64,000 bases of DNA, from contig JACMLM010000040.1 of NCBI GenBank assembly GCA_014379595.1, positions 1 through 64,000 on the forward strand, given 5' to 3'. Source of the stretch: Anaerolineales bacterium (GTDB lineage: Bacteria; Chloroflexota; Anaerolineae; Anaerolineales; Villigracilaceae). The translations under genes were made by a program, and so were the position numbers. The notes under the pieces were generated by a model that was not told the origin of the DNA, searched no databases, and was given only the letters and a program-made list of their open reading frames with translations. Each line of letters starts with the position of its first letter. Positions within the stretch are counted from its first letter, which is position 1. Shown in pieces: positions 36,901 to 45,579 of the stretch.

Positions 36901-38142
36901 AATGACCTTTCCCTCCTGGTTACGAAGCGGTACCTTGGTTGTTGAAACCCATGTCTTTTTGCCATCTGGCCAGATTACCTCTTCCTCGAAATCGACCAAG
37001 GGCTTGCCTGAGCGTATTATCTCCTGCTCTTCATCAAAAGACCGTTGAGCATGAGGAAAAAAATCAAAGTCTGTTTTCCCAACAACCAGCATTGGATCAT
37101 TCAGCCCCAGTGCAGCGGCCTGGGATTTGCTGTTTTTTATAAAGCGGCTCTCGGAGTCTTTGAAATAAATCTGATCAGGCACATATTCCAACATGGTTTC
37201 GAGTAGTGCAGTGGTTTGAGATAGCGCGGTTGTTCGCTGTTGAAATTGGCGTTCCAATTCATCATATATTTTTTGACTAGACTCTTCTGTCTGTTTCCGC
37301 CCGGTAATGTCAATGGCTGTGGAAAGTACACAGGTCTCATGGTTTAGTTCAATAATTTCCATTGAACCAAGGACAACGCACAGCCGGCCAGATTTATTCT
37401 TTAAGACCATTTCCTGATTATGAATAAAACCCTGTTCACTGATTTGGCGACTATAATCCTGCCGCTGTTCAGGGCTTGTAATATTTAATTCCAGAGAAGT
37501 CTGGCCGGTAAGTTCTTCAAGACTAAAGCCGGTAATTTCAGAAAAGGCATCATTGGCGTCAATATATGTGCCGTCTGACGCGCGCGTAATGGCAAGTCCT
37601 ACTGGAACTGAGCGAAAGGTTTTCCGAAAGCGTTCTTCACTTTCGTTTAGAACTTCTTCTGTTTTTTCCACTCGGGCGCGTACCGTTTCTGTCACCATGC
37701 GGCTCACGACCAACCCGGCTATCAGCATGGCATAATTTATGAGCGTGGCGATATTGGCATACACACCTGTGCCGCCGGCGCGCACAAGTAAAAGACCAAT
37801 GGTAACCACAGCGCTTCCAATGACCCAAAGCGGGTTAACCAGAACCAATGCCAGAATAGGAGCTAATAAAAGAAGAAATGGGGCGTACATGGTAACAAAC
37901 GGTTCTGGTAAAAACACAGCAACAATCAAAGTGATAAGTACAACCGATATGTGACGCGCATATTCCCAGCCGCGTATATAAGCAAAAAGCATCCCGCCAT
38001 AAACTACAGCGGCGATGCCGGCTCCTAATGTAAGATTACTATCGCTCTGTTTCGAGAAGATTTGGTTCAGCCAAAGGATAGTAATAGACATCCATTGAAA
38101 ACCGAGGACTGCGATTGTTGCTTGACGTTGTGAGATGTTCAT
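33925..38142 (-). CDS. membrane multi-PAS sensor histidine kinase with phytochrome-type kinase core
   Basis: The 1405-residue protein starts with five or six membrane helices (about 10-155). Five PAS modules, a GAF domain (about 870-1030) and a sixth PAS follow. The kinase core has a coiled [30 protein letters not shown]-type region (split here: key residues [10 protein letters not shown], His1193), [17 protein letters not shown] and GTGVGLATV boxes. That core is the cyanobacterial/bacteriophytochrome class, which fits the Rcp1-like receiver encoded next. No bilin-binding PHY domain is present. It is the first gene of the signalling run. Confidence 0.93.
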   Translation of the reverse strand: [1405 protein letters not shown]

Positions 38143-38313
38143 ACCGTCTCTGGTCTCAGTGTTTCCCTATCTGCCAATGAATTGTATATTTGAGCAGCCA
38201 TAACAAACTCCATTTGAGTCTATATCATAAAATTTGAATAATTTTCACATGAATTTGTTCACTAATGCATGGGTGGATTCCCTACCCCCAAATGACAGTA
38301 TCGTATGTATGAA

Positions 38314-38353
38314 AAGTCAACGGTTGACTTGCGCAATTGTATTGTGCTAGACT
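38314..38353 (+). promoter_or_regulatory. promoter with palindromic operator upstream of the Mo-hydroxylase operon
   Basis: TTGACT (38324-38329) and TAGACT (38348-38353) are spaced by 18 bases, with TG one base before the -10 (extended -10). The -35 box is inside the palindrome AAGTCAACGGTTGACTT (38314-38330), two eight-base arms around one base. A protein bound there would block RNA polymerase. No candidate regulator gene is adjacent. The rest of the 276-base gap (38143-38418) shows no gene. Confidence 0.65.
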
Positions 38354-38418
38354 CAAACTTATTCAACATTCATATATTCAGATTATGATCCCAGGCACTC
38401 AAATAAAAAGGAAATCAT

Positions 38419-38865
38419 ATGCTTTTAAAAGGCGACGTTACCATCAAAGCACCTCGAAAAAAAGTGTGGGATTTTCTCACTGACCCGAATCAACTAGCTC
38501 AATGTGTGCCGGGCGTGGAAAAAGTGGAAGAAATAGAACCTCTGAAAAAATATCGTGGGGTTGTATCTGTGGGACTTGGTTCTGTCAAAGCGCGATTTAA
38601 TGGCGAGGTGGACATTCTGGAACTGGAAGAGCCTAATCGAGCAAAACTCAAAGCACATGGAACAGCTACAGGCTCAGCCGCAGATGCGATCAGTGAGATG
38701 ACTTTGAGCGATGGTCCCGATAGTTCGACGGTTGTTACCTGGACTGCGGATGTGAGTGTATCGGGTCAGTTGGCGAGTCTTGTCTCGCGGTTGATGGTGC
38801 CTGTTTCGCAGAAATTGGCTGGGGTGTTTTATGCAGAAGTAAAGAAGAGGATAGAAAAAGAATAA
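38419..38865 (+). CDS. coxG: CoxG-like SRPBCC protein (carbon monoxide dehydrogenase subunit G family)
   Basis: The 148 residues match the CoxG family: KGDVTIKAPRKKVWDFLTDP at the start, the CVPGVEKVE strand, and a C-terminal helix ending AEVKKRIEKE. CoxG-type proteins assist membrane recruitment or assembly of Mo hydroxylases of the CO dehydrogenase type. AAGGAA precedes the ATG. It is first in the operon, followed after 35 bases (with a small AGGGT/ACCCT hairpin at 38870-38890) by xdhC. It lacks the long hydrophobic C-terminal tail some CoxG proteins have. Confidence 0.9.
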   Translation: MLLKGDVTIKAPRKKVWDFLTDPNQLAQCVPGVEKVEEIEPLKKYRGVVSVGLGSVKARFNGEVDILELEEPNRAKLKAHGTATGSAADAISEMTLSDGPDSSTVVTWTADVSVSGQLASLVSRLMVPVSQKLAGVFYAEVKKRIEKE

Positions 38866-38900
38866 CGGTAGGGTAGGGTCTTCCCACCCTGTGTATTTTT

Positions 38901-39986
38901 ATGCGCGATATTTTGGCAGATGTCGAAAAGTGGATGAAAGACGGGGAATCCATTGCGCTTGCCACAGTGATCCAAACCTGGGGCTCATCGCCGCGCAGAG
39001 TGGGATCAAAAATGGCACTGACGTTAAGTGGGAAGATTACAGGTTCGGTGAGCGGGGGATGTGTAGAAAATGCAGTTGTTGAAGCAGGAATTGAATCACT
39101 AAAAACGAAAAGACCCCAGTTTTTGCATTTTGGTGTTGCAGATGAAACCGCATGGGAAGTAGGTCTCGCATGTGGTGGGAGTATAGACATCTTTGTCAAC
39201 ACACTTGATGCTGAATTGTTTATACATCTTCATTCAATCTTGGCAAACGAATCGCCAGCAGTGCATGTGACTGTGATTTGTGCCTCGAATGACATCCTTG
39301 GGCGCGAGATGCTAATAGTCGAAAACGAAGTCAAAGGCTCAATTGGCAACGAATGGGATGCACAGGTGTTGAATCTGGCAATGAAGACTCTTGAGCAAGG
39401 AGTATCACGCCGTGTAATGCTGAGTGATGATGTTGAAATTTTTATGGAAGTTATCTTGCCACCGCCGACATTGATTGTTGTAGGCGGAGTCCACATCGCG
39501 ATTGCATTGGCTTCATTGGCAAAGGCTCTTGGCTATCGCACAATTGTCATTGACCCGCGCAAGGCTTGGGGAAATAATGAACGCTTCCCACACGCAGATC
39601 AACTGATTCAATCATGGATCGATGAGGCTTTTGGACAAATTCAAATCAACAGATCTACAGCTATTGCCATGCTCACACATGATCCAAAATTGGATGACCC
39701 TGCATTGAAGATTGCATTGAACAGCAAGGCATTTTATGTCGGTGCATTGGGAAGTAAAACGACAAACGCAAAACGTCGTGAAAGATTATTAAAGGATGGC
39801 ATGAGCGAATCGCGACTGTCTCGTTTGCATGCCCCGATCGGATTAGATATTGGAGCACAAACTCCTGAAGAAATCGCGTTAGCAATTATATCAGAGATAG
39901 TTGATGCTTATAGAAAACAAGCACAGCTCCCTGTGGGGAACCAAACTGAAGTTAAGAAAGAGGCGGAGCCAGTCTCCAGTCTCTAA
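38901..39986 (+). CDS. XdhC/CoxI family molybdenum cofactor maturation protein
   Basis: XdhC/CoxI proteins bind molybdenum cofactor, help its sulfuration and insert it into the large subunit. The 361-residue protein has the N-terminal WKDGESIALATVIQTWGSSPR-like signature (key residues TWGSSPRRVG and SVSGGCVEN) and a C-terminal Rossmann-type domain with VIDPRKAWG and YVGALGSKTTNAKRRERL. It lies between coxG and the FAD subunit gene, 21 bases before the latter. The length is normal. Whether it also binds NAD, as the Rossmann part suggests, cannot be told. Confidence 0.92.
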   Translation: MRDILADVEKWMKDGESIALATVIQTWGSSPRRVGSKMALTLSGKITGSVSGGCVENAVVEAGIESLKTKRPQFLHFGVADETAWEVGLACGGSIDIFVNTLDAELFIHLHSILANESPAVHVTVICASNDILGREMLIVENEVKGSIGNEWDAQVLNLAMKTLEQGVSRRVMLSDDVEIFMEVILPPPTLIVVGGVHIAIALASLAKALGYRTIVIDPRKAWGNNERFPHADQLIQSWIDEAFGQIQINRSTAIAMLTHDPKLDDPALKIALNSKAFYVGALGSKTTNAKRRERLLKDGMSESRLSRLHAPIGLDIGAQTPEEIALAIISEIVDAYRKQAQLPVGNQTEVKKEAEPVSSL

Positions 39987-40007
39987 TCTCTAATTCTCTG
40001 AGGTTTT

Positions 40008-40886
40008 ATGAAACCTGCTCCATTTGAATATCACGCTCCTGATTCAATCGAACAAGCATTGGGCTTGATGAGCCAGCACGCGGGTGAAGGGAAAATTTTG
40101 GCGGGCGGACAAAGCCTTGTGCCTGCGATGAATTTCCGCGTGGTTCAACCAAGCGTGTTGATTGACTTGAATCGCGTGGCGGAGTTGAGTTACATTCGCG
40201 AAGAGGACAATGCAATTCGAATTGGTTCGATGGCGCGTGAACGACATTTGGAATTTGACTCTTCAATTAAAAAGCGAACACCTTTGTTGCATGAAGCAGT
40301 GCCATTTATTGCGCATCCGCAAATTCGCAATCGCGGAACGATTGGTGGAAGCATAGTCAACGCCGATCCTGCGGCTGAATTGCCTGTCTTGATGTTGGCA
40401 CTGAGCGCGAGACTCAAAGCAAAAAGTAAATCAGGTGAACGTTGGGTGGAGGCAAAAGATTTTTTTGCAGGCATGTTCACCACCGCGCTTGAACCCGATG
40501 AAATTTTGGTCGAAATTGAATTGCCATTTATGATGCCGAATACAGGATGGTCGTTCATGGAAGTTGCGCCGCGTGCAGGCGATTACGCATTGATGGGAGT
40601 CGCCGCGCTAATCACATTAGATGGAAATGGAAAGTGTGAGGCTGCGAAGTTAGTCTATTTGAATGCAGGCGATGGACCTGTGGATGCCATAGAAGCTGCG
40701 GAAAGTTTGGTGGGTGAGGCGTTGAATGATAACTTGATTGAATCCGCTGCTGTGATTGCAAGTGAGAAAGAAATCAATCCGTTTGGCAATATGCATGCGT
40801 CAACAGATTTCCAACGTCATTTAGCTAAAGTGTTAACACAAAAAGCATTAAAACAGGCAACCCAACGCGCGGGAGAATCTCAATGA
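40008..40886 (+). CDS. Mo hydroxylase FAD-binding subunit (CoxM/XdhB-like)
   Basis: Medium subunit that passes electrons from the iron-sulfur subunit to FAD and an acceptor. The 292 residues contain both FAD pyrophosphate-binding motifs, AGGQSLVPAMNFRV (about 33-46) and TIGGSIVNADPAAELP (about 110-125). It overlaps the iron-sulfur subunit gene by four bases. Order M-S is usual; the large subunit, normally next, is displaced 6 kb downstream. Confidence 0.94.
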   Translation: MKPAPFEYHAPDSIEQALGLMSQHAGEGKILAGGQSLVPAMNFRVVQPSVLIDLNRVAELSYIREEDNAIRIGSMARERHLEFDSSIKKRTPLLHEAVPFIAHPQIRNRGTIGGSIVNADPAAELPVLMLALSARLKAKSKSGERWVEAKDFFAGMFTTALEPDEILVEIELPFMMPNTGWSFMEVAPRAGDYALMGVAALITLDGNGKCEAAKLVYLNAGDGPVDAIEAAESLVGEALNDNLIESAAVIASEKEINPFGNMHASTDFQRHLAKVLTQKALKQATQRAGESQ

Positions 40887-41359
40887 CGCAATCCATTTCC
40901 ATTACTTTGAAAGTCAATGATAAAGAGTACAAACGTGAAGTGGAACCGCGTTTATTGCTCAGCGATTTCTTGCGCCATGAACTTGGACTCACAGGTACAC
41001 ATGTCGGCTGTGAACATGGAGTGTGTGGTGCTTGTACGATTTTAGTTGATGAAGAATCTGCCCGTTCATGTTTAATGTTTGCGGTTCAAGCAGATGGTCA
41101 TAACATTATGACAGTCGAAGGATTAACAAAAGACAAAGATAACTTGCATCCGTTGCAACATGCTTTTTGGGAAGCGCATGGATTGCAATGCGGTTACTGC
41201 ACGCCAGGCATTTTGATGACCATGATTCCATTTCTCAAACAAAATCCAGATCCAACCGAAGATGAGATCCGCCACGCGCTTTCTGGCAATTTATGTCGTT
41301 GCACGGGTTATCAACATATAGTTGATGCTGTGAAATTGGCAAGTGAGAAAATGAAATGA
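40883..41359 (+). CDS. Mo hydroxylase 2Fe-2S subunit (CoxS/XdhC-small type)
   Basis: The 158 residues carry both [2Fe-2S] clusters: the plant-ferredoxin-type GCEHGVCGACTILVD with a further Cys in ARSC, and the helical C-terminal cluster QCGYCTPG with NLCRCTGY. All eight cysteines are present, so it should be functional. It overlaps the gene before and the amidase gene after by four bases each. Confidence 0.96.
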   Translation: MTQSISITLKVNDKEYKREVEPRLLLSDFLRHELGLTGTHVGCEHGVCGACTILVDEESARSCLMFAVQADGHNIMTVEGLTKDKDNLHPLQHAFWEAHGLQCGYCTPGILMTMIPFLKQNPDPTEDEIRHALSGNLCRCTGYQHIVDAVKLASEKMK

Positions 41360-42639
41360 ATGAAGAATTAATGAAATCACTTCGTACTGGAGATTTAACT
41401 CTCCCTGAATATCTTGCTCAAGTTGAAGCACACTTCAATGAACTTGAACCTTCCATGCTTGCATTTGTTCCCGAAGAAAATCGTTTTGCACGTTTGCAAA
41501 AAGAAGCCGATGAACTCGTTGAAAAATATACTGACATCATCACTCGACCGCCCTTATTTGGAATGCTAATTGGTGTAAAAGATATTTTTCATGTAGATGG
41601 ATTTACAACCCAAGGGGGAAGCCAACTGCCATCACATGAACTTCAAAGTAACGAAGCCGCGAGTGTTACCAATTTAAAAAATGCTGGCGCACTCATCATG
41701 GGCAAAACTGTTACCACTGAATTTGCATACTTCAACCCTGGTCCAACTCGCAACCCTTATCATCCCGCACATACACCTGGTGGTTCGAGTAGTGGTTCCG
41801 CCGCGGCAGTTGGCGCAGGTCTGTGCGATCTCACGCTTGGCACGCAAACTATCGGCTCCGTGATTCGTCCGGCCGCGTTTTGTGGCATCGTTGGGGTTAA
41901 GCCAACTTATGAACGCATCTCGCGTGATGGTGTTATTCCGCTTTCGCCCACGTTCGATCACATCGGATTTTTCACGCCCGATGTTTCCACTGCCAGGCTC
42001 ACCGCACCCTCTTTATATAATGATTGGAATGATTCAATTTCTTTGGATAAACAACTGACGCTTGGGATTCCCGATGGACCTTATCTTGCCTGCGCTTCAT
42101 ACTACGCCCTAACCTGCTTCAACACAATATGCGACTCATTAACTGAAGCAGGATACGAACTACGCCGTGTCCGAGTCATGGATGATTACCAAGAGATAAG
42201 AAATCGTCACGATGTGATCATGTCTTATGATGCGGCTCATGTACATGAAAATTGGTTTGCGAAATACGAAAACCATTATTCACCTAAATTTGCTGAACTC
42301 ATTAAACGCGGACAGCTAATTACTAATAACCAATTACAAAACGCACTAGAGTCTCGCGACGATTTTCATAATCAGATGACTCAAACGATGAACGATAACA
42401 ACATTGACTTATGGATTTGCCCTCCCGCAATTGGTCCTGCGCCAAAGGGACTCGATAGCACAGGTGATCCCGTCATGTGCCTGCCATGGACTCAAATTGG
42501 ATTCCCTGCCATCAATATTCCTACAACCAAAAATGAAGATGGTCTGCCAATGGGGTTACAAGTCGTTGGAAAATGGAATTCAGATGAATCACTACTCGCT
42601 TGGGCAGAAGATATTGAGAAAGTTGTGAGAAAGATATGA
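41356..42639 (+). CDS. amidase signature family hydrolase
   Basis: The 427-residue protein has the Ser-cisSer-Lys catalytic set: Lys75 in GVKDIFH, the GGSSSGS loop (143-148) and Ser168 in LGTQTIGSVIRPA. The nucleophile segment reads QTIGSV rather than the common DTGGSI, which may alter substrate choice. Its place among Mo hydroxylase and carbamoyltransferase-like genes suggests hydrolysis of an amide or ureide made from the ring substrate. It overlaps both neighbours by four bases. Confidence 0.9.
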   Translation: MNEELMKSLRTGDLTLPEYLAQVEAHFNELEPSMLAFVPEENRFARLQKEADELVEKYTDIITRPPLFGMLIGVKDIFHVDGFTTQGGSQLPSHELQSNEAASVTNLKNAGALIMGKTVTTEFAYFNPGPTRNPYHPAHTPGGSSSGSAAAVGAGLCDLTLGTQTIGSVIRPAAFCGIVGVKPTYERISRDGVIPLSPTFDHIGFFTPDVSTARLTAPSLYNDWNDSISLDKQLTLGIPDGPYLACASYYALTCFNTICDSLTEAGYELRRVRVMDDYQEIRNRHDVIMSYDAAHVHENWFAKYENHYSPKFAELIKRGQLITNNQLQNALESRDDFHNQMTQTMNDNNIDLWICPPAIGPAPKGLDSTGDPVMCLPWTQIGFPAINIPTTKNEDGLPMGLQVVGKWNSDESLLAWAEDIEKVVRKI

Positions 42640-44321
42640 CGGTCACAAAGTGGAACGTCCGCGCGGGTGCATATTATGACTCCGTTGTGTTGATGCAACT
42701 TCAACGCGGATTACTTGGCTTATCTGGAGTTGTAGACGCAGGTGTTGTTATGGCAACGCAAGCCAATCGCGACTTGCTTGCCGCAAATAATCTTCTGCCT
42801 GATTCGATCTCTGCCAATCCCGATGATTTGCTCATCGTTGTCAAAGCCAAAGATGATTCTTCTGCTACCGAAGCCATAGGCAAAGCGGACGAATTGCTTG
42901 CCCGCAGAAAATCTTCCACCGTTTCAGAAGATTTCCGTCCGCGCAGTTTAAGCGGGGCTGTCAAACAATTGCCCGAAGCAAATTGGGTCTTGATTTCAGT
43001 GCCAGGTCGTTATGCAGCAGGAGTTGCACGCGAAGCGCTTGAACTCAATAAACATGTTTTTCTTTATAGTGATAATGTTTCCATTGAAGATGAAATCGCC
43101 TTGAAGAAAACTGCGCGTGAAAAAGGTCTGCTCGTGATGGGGCCGGATTGCGGCACAGCCATCATCAACGGCATCGGTCTGGGATTTGCCAACCGCGTCC
43201 GCCGCGGAGGGATTGGTGTAGTTGGTGCCTCAGGAACAGGAACTCAGGCTGTGACTACTTATATTCATGCGCTTGGTGCGGGTATATCTCATGCAATTGG
43301 AACAGGTGGAAGGGATCTTAAATCTGAGGTTGGTGCTATTACAGCACATCAGGCACTGGATGTTTTGGCACGTGATATTGATACGAAAGTTATTGTATTG
43401 GTTTCAAAACCTCCATCGGATGAGGTTGCTATGAAATTGCTTACTTCAGCTCAAGCAACGGGCAAACTCATAGTTGTAGATTTTATCGGCTACTCACCAC
43501 CGTCTAGAAGTTTGGGCAACTTACATTTTGCTGCAAGTTTAAGTGAAGCAGCTGGTATGGCGACTAGTTTGGCTGAAGAGCAAATCTTGCATAATGAAAG
43601 CTCGAATTATCAGTCTCCGATCGCTAACCATTATTTACGCGGGTTGTTCTCGGGTGGGACTTTGGCTTACGAAACCACTCTCAGTTTACAAGCTCTGCTT
43701 TCACCGTTTTTTTCCAATACGCCTATTAAAGAGTCTCAAAGATTGATAGACCCACTCAGGAGTCAAGGACATACAATTGTAGACTTAGGCGACGAATTTT
43801 TTATGGTGGGGCGCTTACATCCAATGATAGATAATGATTTGCGAATTCGGCGTCTAAGGCAAGAGGCAGATGATCAAGATGTCGGATTAATCTTACTTGA
43901 CGTGGTTTTAGGAGAAGGTGCGCATCCTGACCCAGCAAGCGAGTTAGCCCCAGTCATCAATGAGATCAAAGATAAACGACCAGAAATTGAAGTGGTTGTG
44001 ATAGTAGTTGGCACTGATACCGATCCGCAAAATTTATCATTGCAAGTTGAACAATTAAGGGCAGCAGGGGCGATAATTTACCCAAGTGTGGATGCTGCAA
44101 TTGATTTTGTAGCACGCCTATTCCATCAAGCTCCAAGGAGTGAAGATACTCCCATTTCGTTGGCGGCTTTTAGTAATCCACTTGCCGCGATCAATGTTGG
44201 ATTGGAATCATTTTACGATAGTCTTGTCTCACAAGGCGCACAAGCCGTGCATGTGGAATGGCGTCCACCCGCAGGTGGAAATGAAAAACTAGCATCTCTT
44301 TTGGCGAGGATGAAAAAATGA
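42636..44321 (+). CDS. FdrA/AllF family protein (oxamate carbamoyltransferase subunit-like)
   Basis: FdrA proteins have acyl-CoA-synthetase-like folds; the E. coli homologue (AllF) acts with AllG and AllH to make carbamoyl phosphate and oxamate from oxalurate. The 561-residue sequence has the family start (GAYYDSVVLMQLQRGL), the CoA-ligase-like GPDCGTAIINGIGLGFAN and GASGTGTQAVTTYIHALGAGISHAIGTGGRDL (key GASGTG and GTGGRDL). It is in the middle of the operon, overlapped by the amidase and DUF1116 genes. The true substrate may differ from oxalurate. Confidence 0.9.
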   Translation: MTVTKWNVRAGAYYDSVVLMQLQRGLLGLSGVVDAGVVMATQANRDLLAANNLLPDSISANPDDLLIVVKAKDDSSATEAIGKADELLARRKSSTVSEDFRPRSLSGAVKQLPEANWVLISVPGRYAAGVAREALELNKHVFLYSDNVSIEDEIALKKTAREKGLLVMGPDCGTAIINGIGLGFANRVRRGGIGVVGASGTGTQAVTTYIHALGAGISHAIGTGGRDLKSEVGAITAHQALDVLARDIDTKVIVLVSKPPSDEVAMKLLTSAQATGKLIVVDFIGYSPPSRSLGNLHFAASLSEAAGMATSLAEEQILHNESSNYQSPIANHYLRGLFSGGTLAYETTLSLQALLSPFFSNTPIKESQRLIDPLRSQGHTIVDLGDEFFMVGRLHPMIDNDLRIRRLRQEADDQDVGLILLDVVLGEGAHPDPASELAPVINEIKDKRPEIEVVVIVVGTDTDPQNLSLQVEQLRAAGAIIYPSVDAAIDFVARLFHQAPRSEDTPISLAAFSNPLAAINVGLESFYDSLVSQGAQAVHVEWRPPAGGNEKLASLLARMKK

Positions 44322-45568
44322 GTATAGATATTGATCAAGCCAACACTACTGCTATCAACCGTCTTATGGACGCAAGACCAATATTAAAAGCAGTCGCTAC
44401 CGCTCGTGATGTAATTCCAGAAATGAAAGACAATCTGTTCCTGCACGCGGGTCTACCAATTGAATGGGGGCGGATGTCAGGCCCGTTGAAAGGTGCGATT
44501 ATCGGCGCGATGCTGTTCGAGGGAATCGCCAAATCGGAAGCAGAAGCAACATCAATGGTCGAAAAAGGTGAGGTCGAATTTGATTCGTGTCATCATCATG
44601 GCACAGTTGGACCGATGGCGGGAGTCACATCCGCTTCGATGAAAGTCTATGTCGTTGAGAATGTCGAACATGGAAATAAATCTTTTTCAAATTTGAATGA
44701 AGGTTATGGAAAAGTTTTGCGATACGGCGCTTATAGTGATGATGTGTTGAAGAAATTACATTGGATGAATGATGTGTTGGGCACAGCACTGGCGGATGCG
44801 CTTGCGCAATCTAATGGACTCGACTTGCGTGCATTGATAGCCGAAGCATTACACATGGGCGATGAGGGACATAATCGCAACAAAGCGGGCTCGTTGTTGT
44901 ATCTGAAATTAATTTCACCGTTAATTGCGAAAGTTGTGAAAGATGATGCAGTTGAATCTGAAATACTTCAATTTCTTGGAGATAACGCGTTGAGCGTATT
45001 GAACCCTGTGATGGCCGCGTGCAAAGCAATGACAGATGCGGCACATGGCATCGAAGGCAGTACGATTGTCACAACAATGGCGCGCAACGGCACGGACTTT
45101 GGAATCCGTGTCAGTGGGTTGGGAGAGAAACAATGGTTCACTGCACCTGCAGAAATTCCTGTCGGTTTATTTTTCTCAGGTTTTTCACAAGAGGATGCAA
45201 ATCCTGATATTGGCGATAGCGCGATCACGGAAACCGCAGGCATCGGTGGCTTTGCGATGGCAACAGCCCCCGCGATTGTCACATTTGTAGGCGGTACGCC
45301 AAAAGATGCCATTAACGCGACACTTGAAATGTACGAAATCACATTTGCTGAGAGTAAATACTTTACGATGCCTGTCCTTGATTTCCGCGGTACACCCACA
45401 GGCATTGACCTTCGCAAAGTCGTTGAACTAGGAATCACGCCGCGTATCAATACAGGTATTGCACACAAGAATGCGGGTGTGGGTCAAGTGGGGGCGGGGT
45501 TGGTGCGACCGCCGTTGAAAATTTTTGAAGACGCGTTGATTGCTTTTGCAGAAAAATATAATATCTAA
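44318..45568 (+). CDS. DUF1116 / AllG family protein (oxamate carbamoyltransferase subunit-like)
   Basis: The 416 residues match the DUF1116 family: HAGLPIEWGRMSGPLKGA, the histidine-containing DSCHHHGTVGPMAG, AHGIEGSTIVTTMARNGTDFGIRVSG and the C-terminal GITPRINTGIAHKNAGVGQVGAG (only motifs given). In E. coli the homologue YlbE is now AllG, partner of AllF and AllH. It overlaps fdrA by four bases, supporting a complex. The AllH-type third partner is encoded at 60866. Confidence 0.9.
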   Translation: MSIDIDQANTTAINRLMDARPILKAVATARDVIPEMKDNLFLHAGLPIEWGRMSGPLKGAIIGAMLFEGIAKSEAEATSMVEKGEVEFDSCHHHGTVGPMAGVTSASMKVYVVENVEHGNKSFSNLNEGYGKVLRYGAYSDDVLKKLHWMNDVLGTALADALAQSNGLDLRALIAEALHMGDEGHNRNKAGSLLYLKLISPLIAKVVKDDAVESEILQFLGDNALSVLNPVMAACKAMTDAAHGIEGSTIVTTMARNGTDFGIRVSGLGEKQWFTAPAEIPVGLFFSGFSQEDANPDIGDSAITETAGIGGFAMATAPAIVTFVGGTPKDAINATLEMYEITFAESKYFTMPVLDFRGTPTGIDLRKVVELGITPRINTGIAHKNAGVGQVGAGLVRPPLKIFEDALIAFAEKYNI

Positions 45569-45579
45569 CAGGAGAAAAC

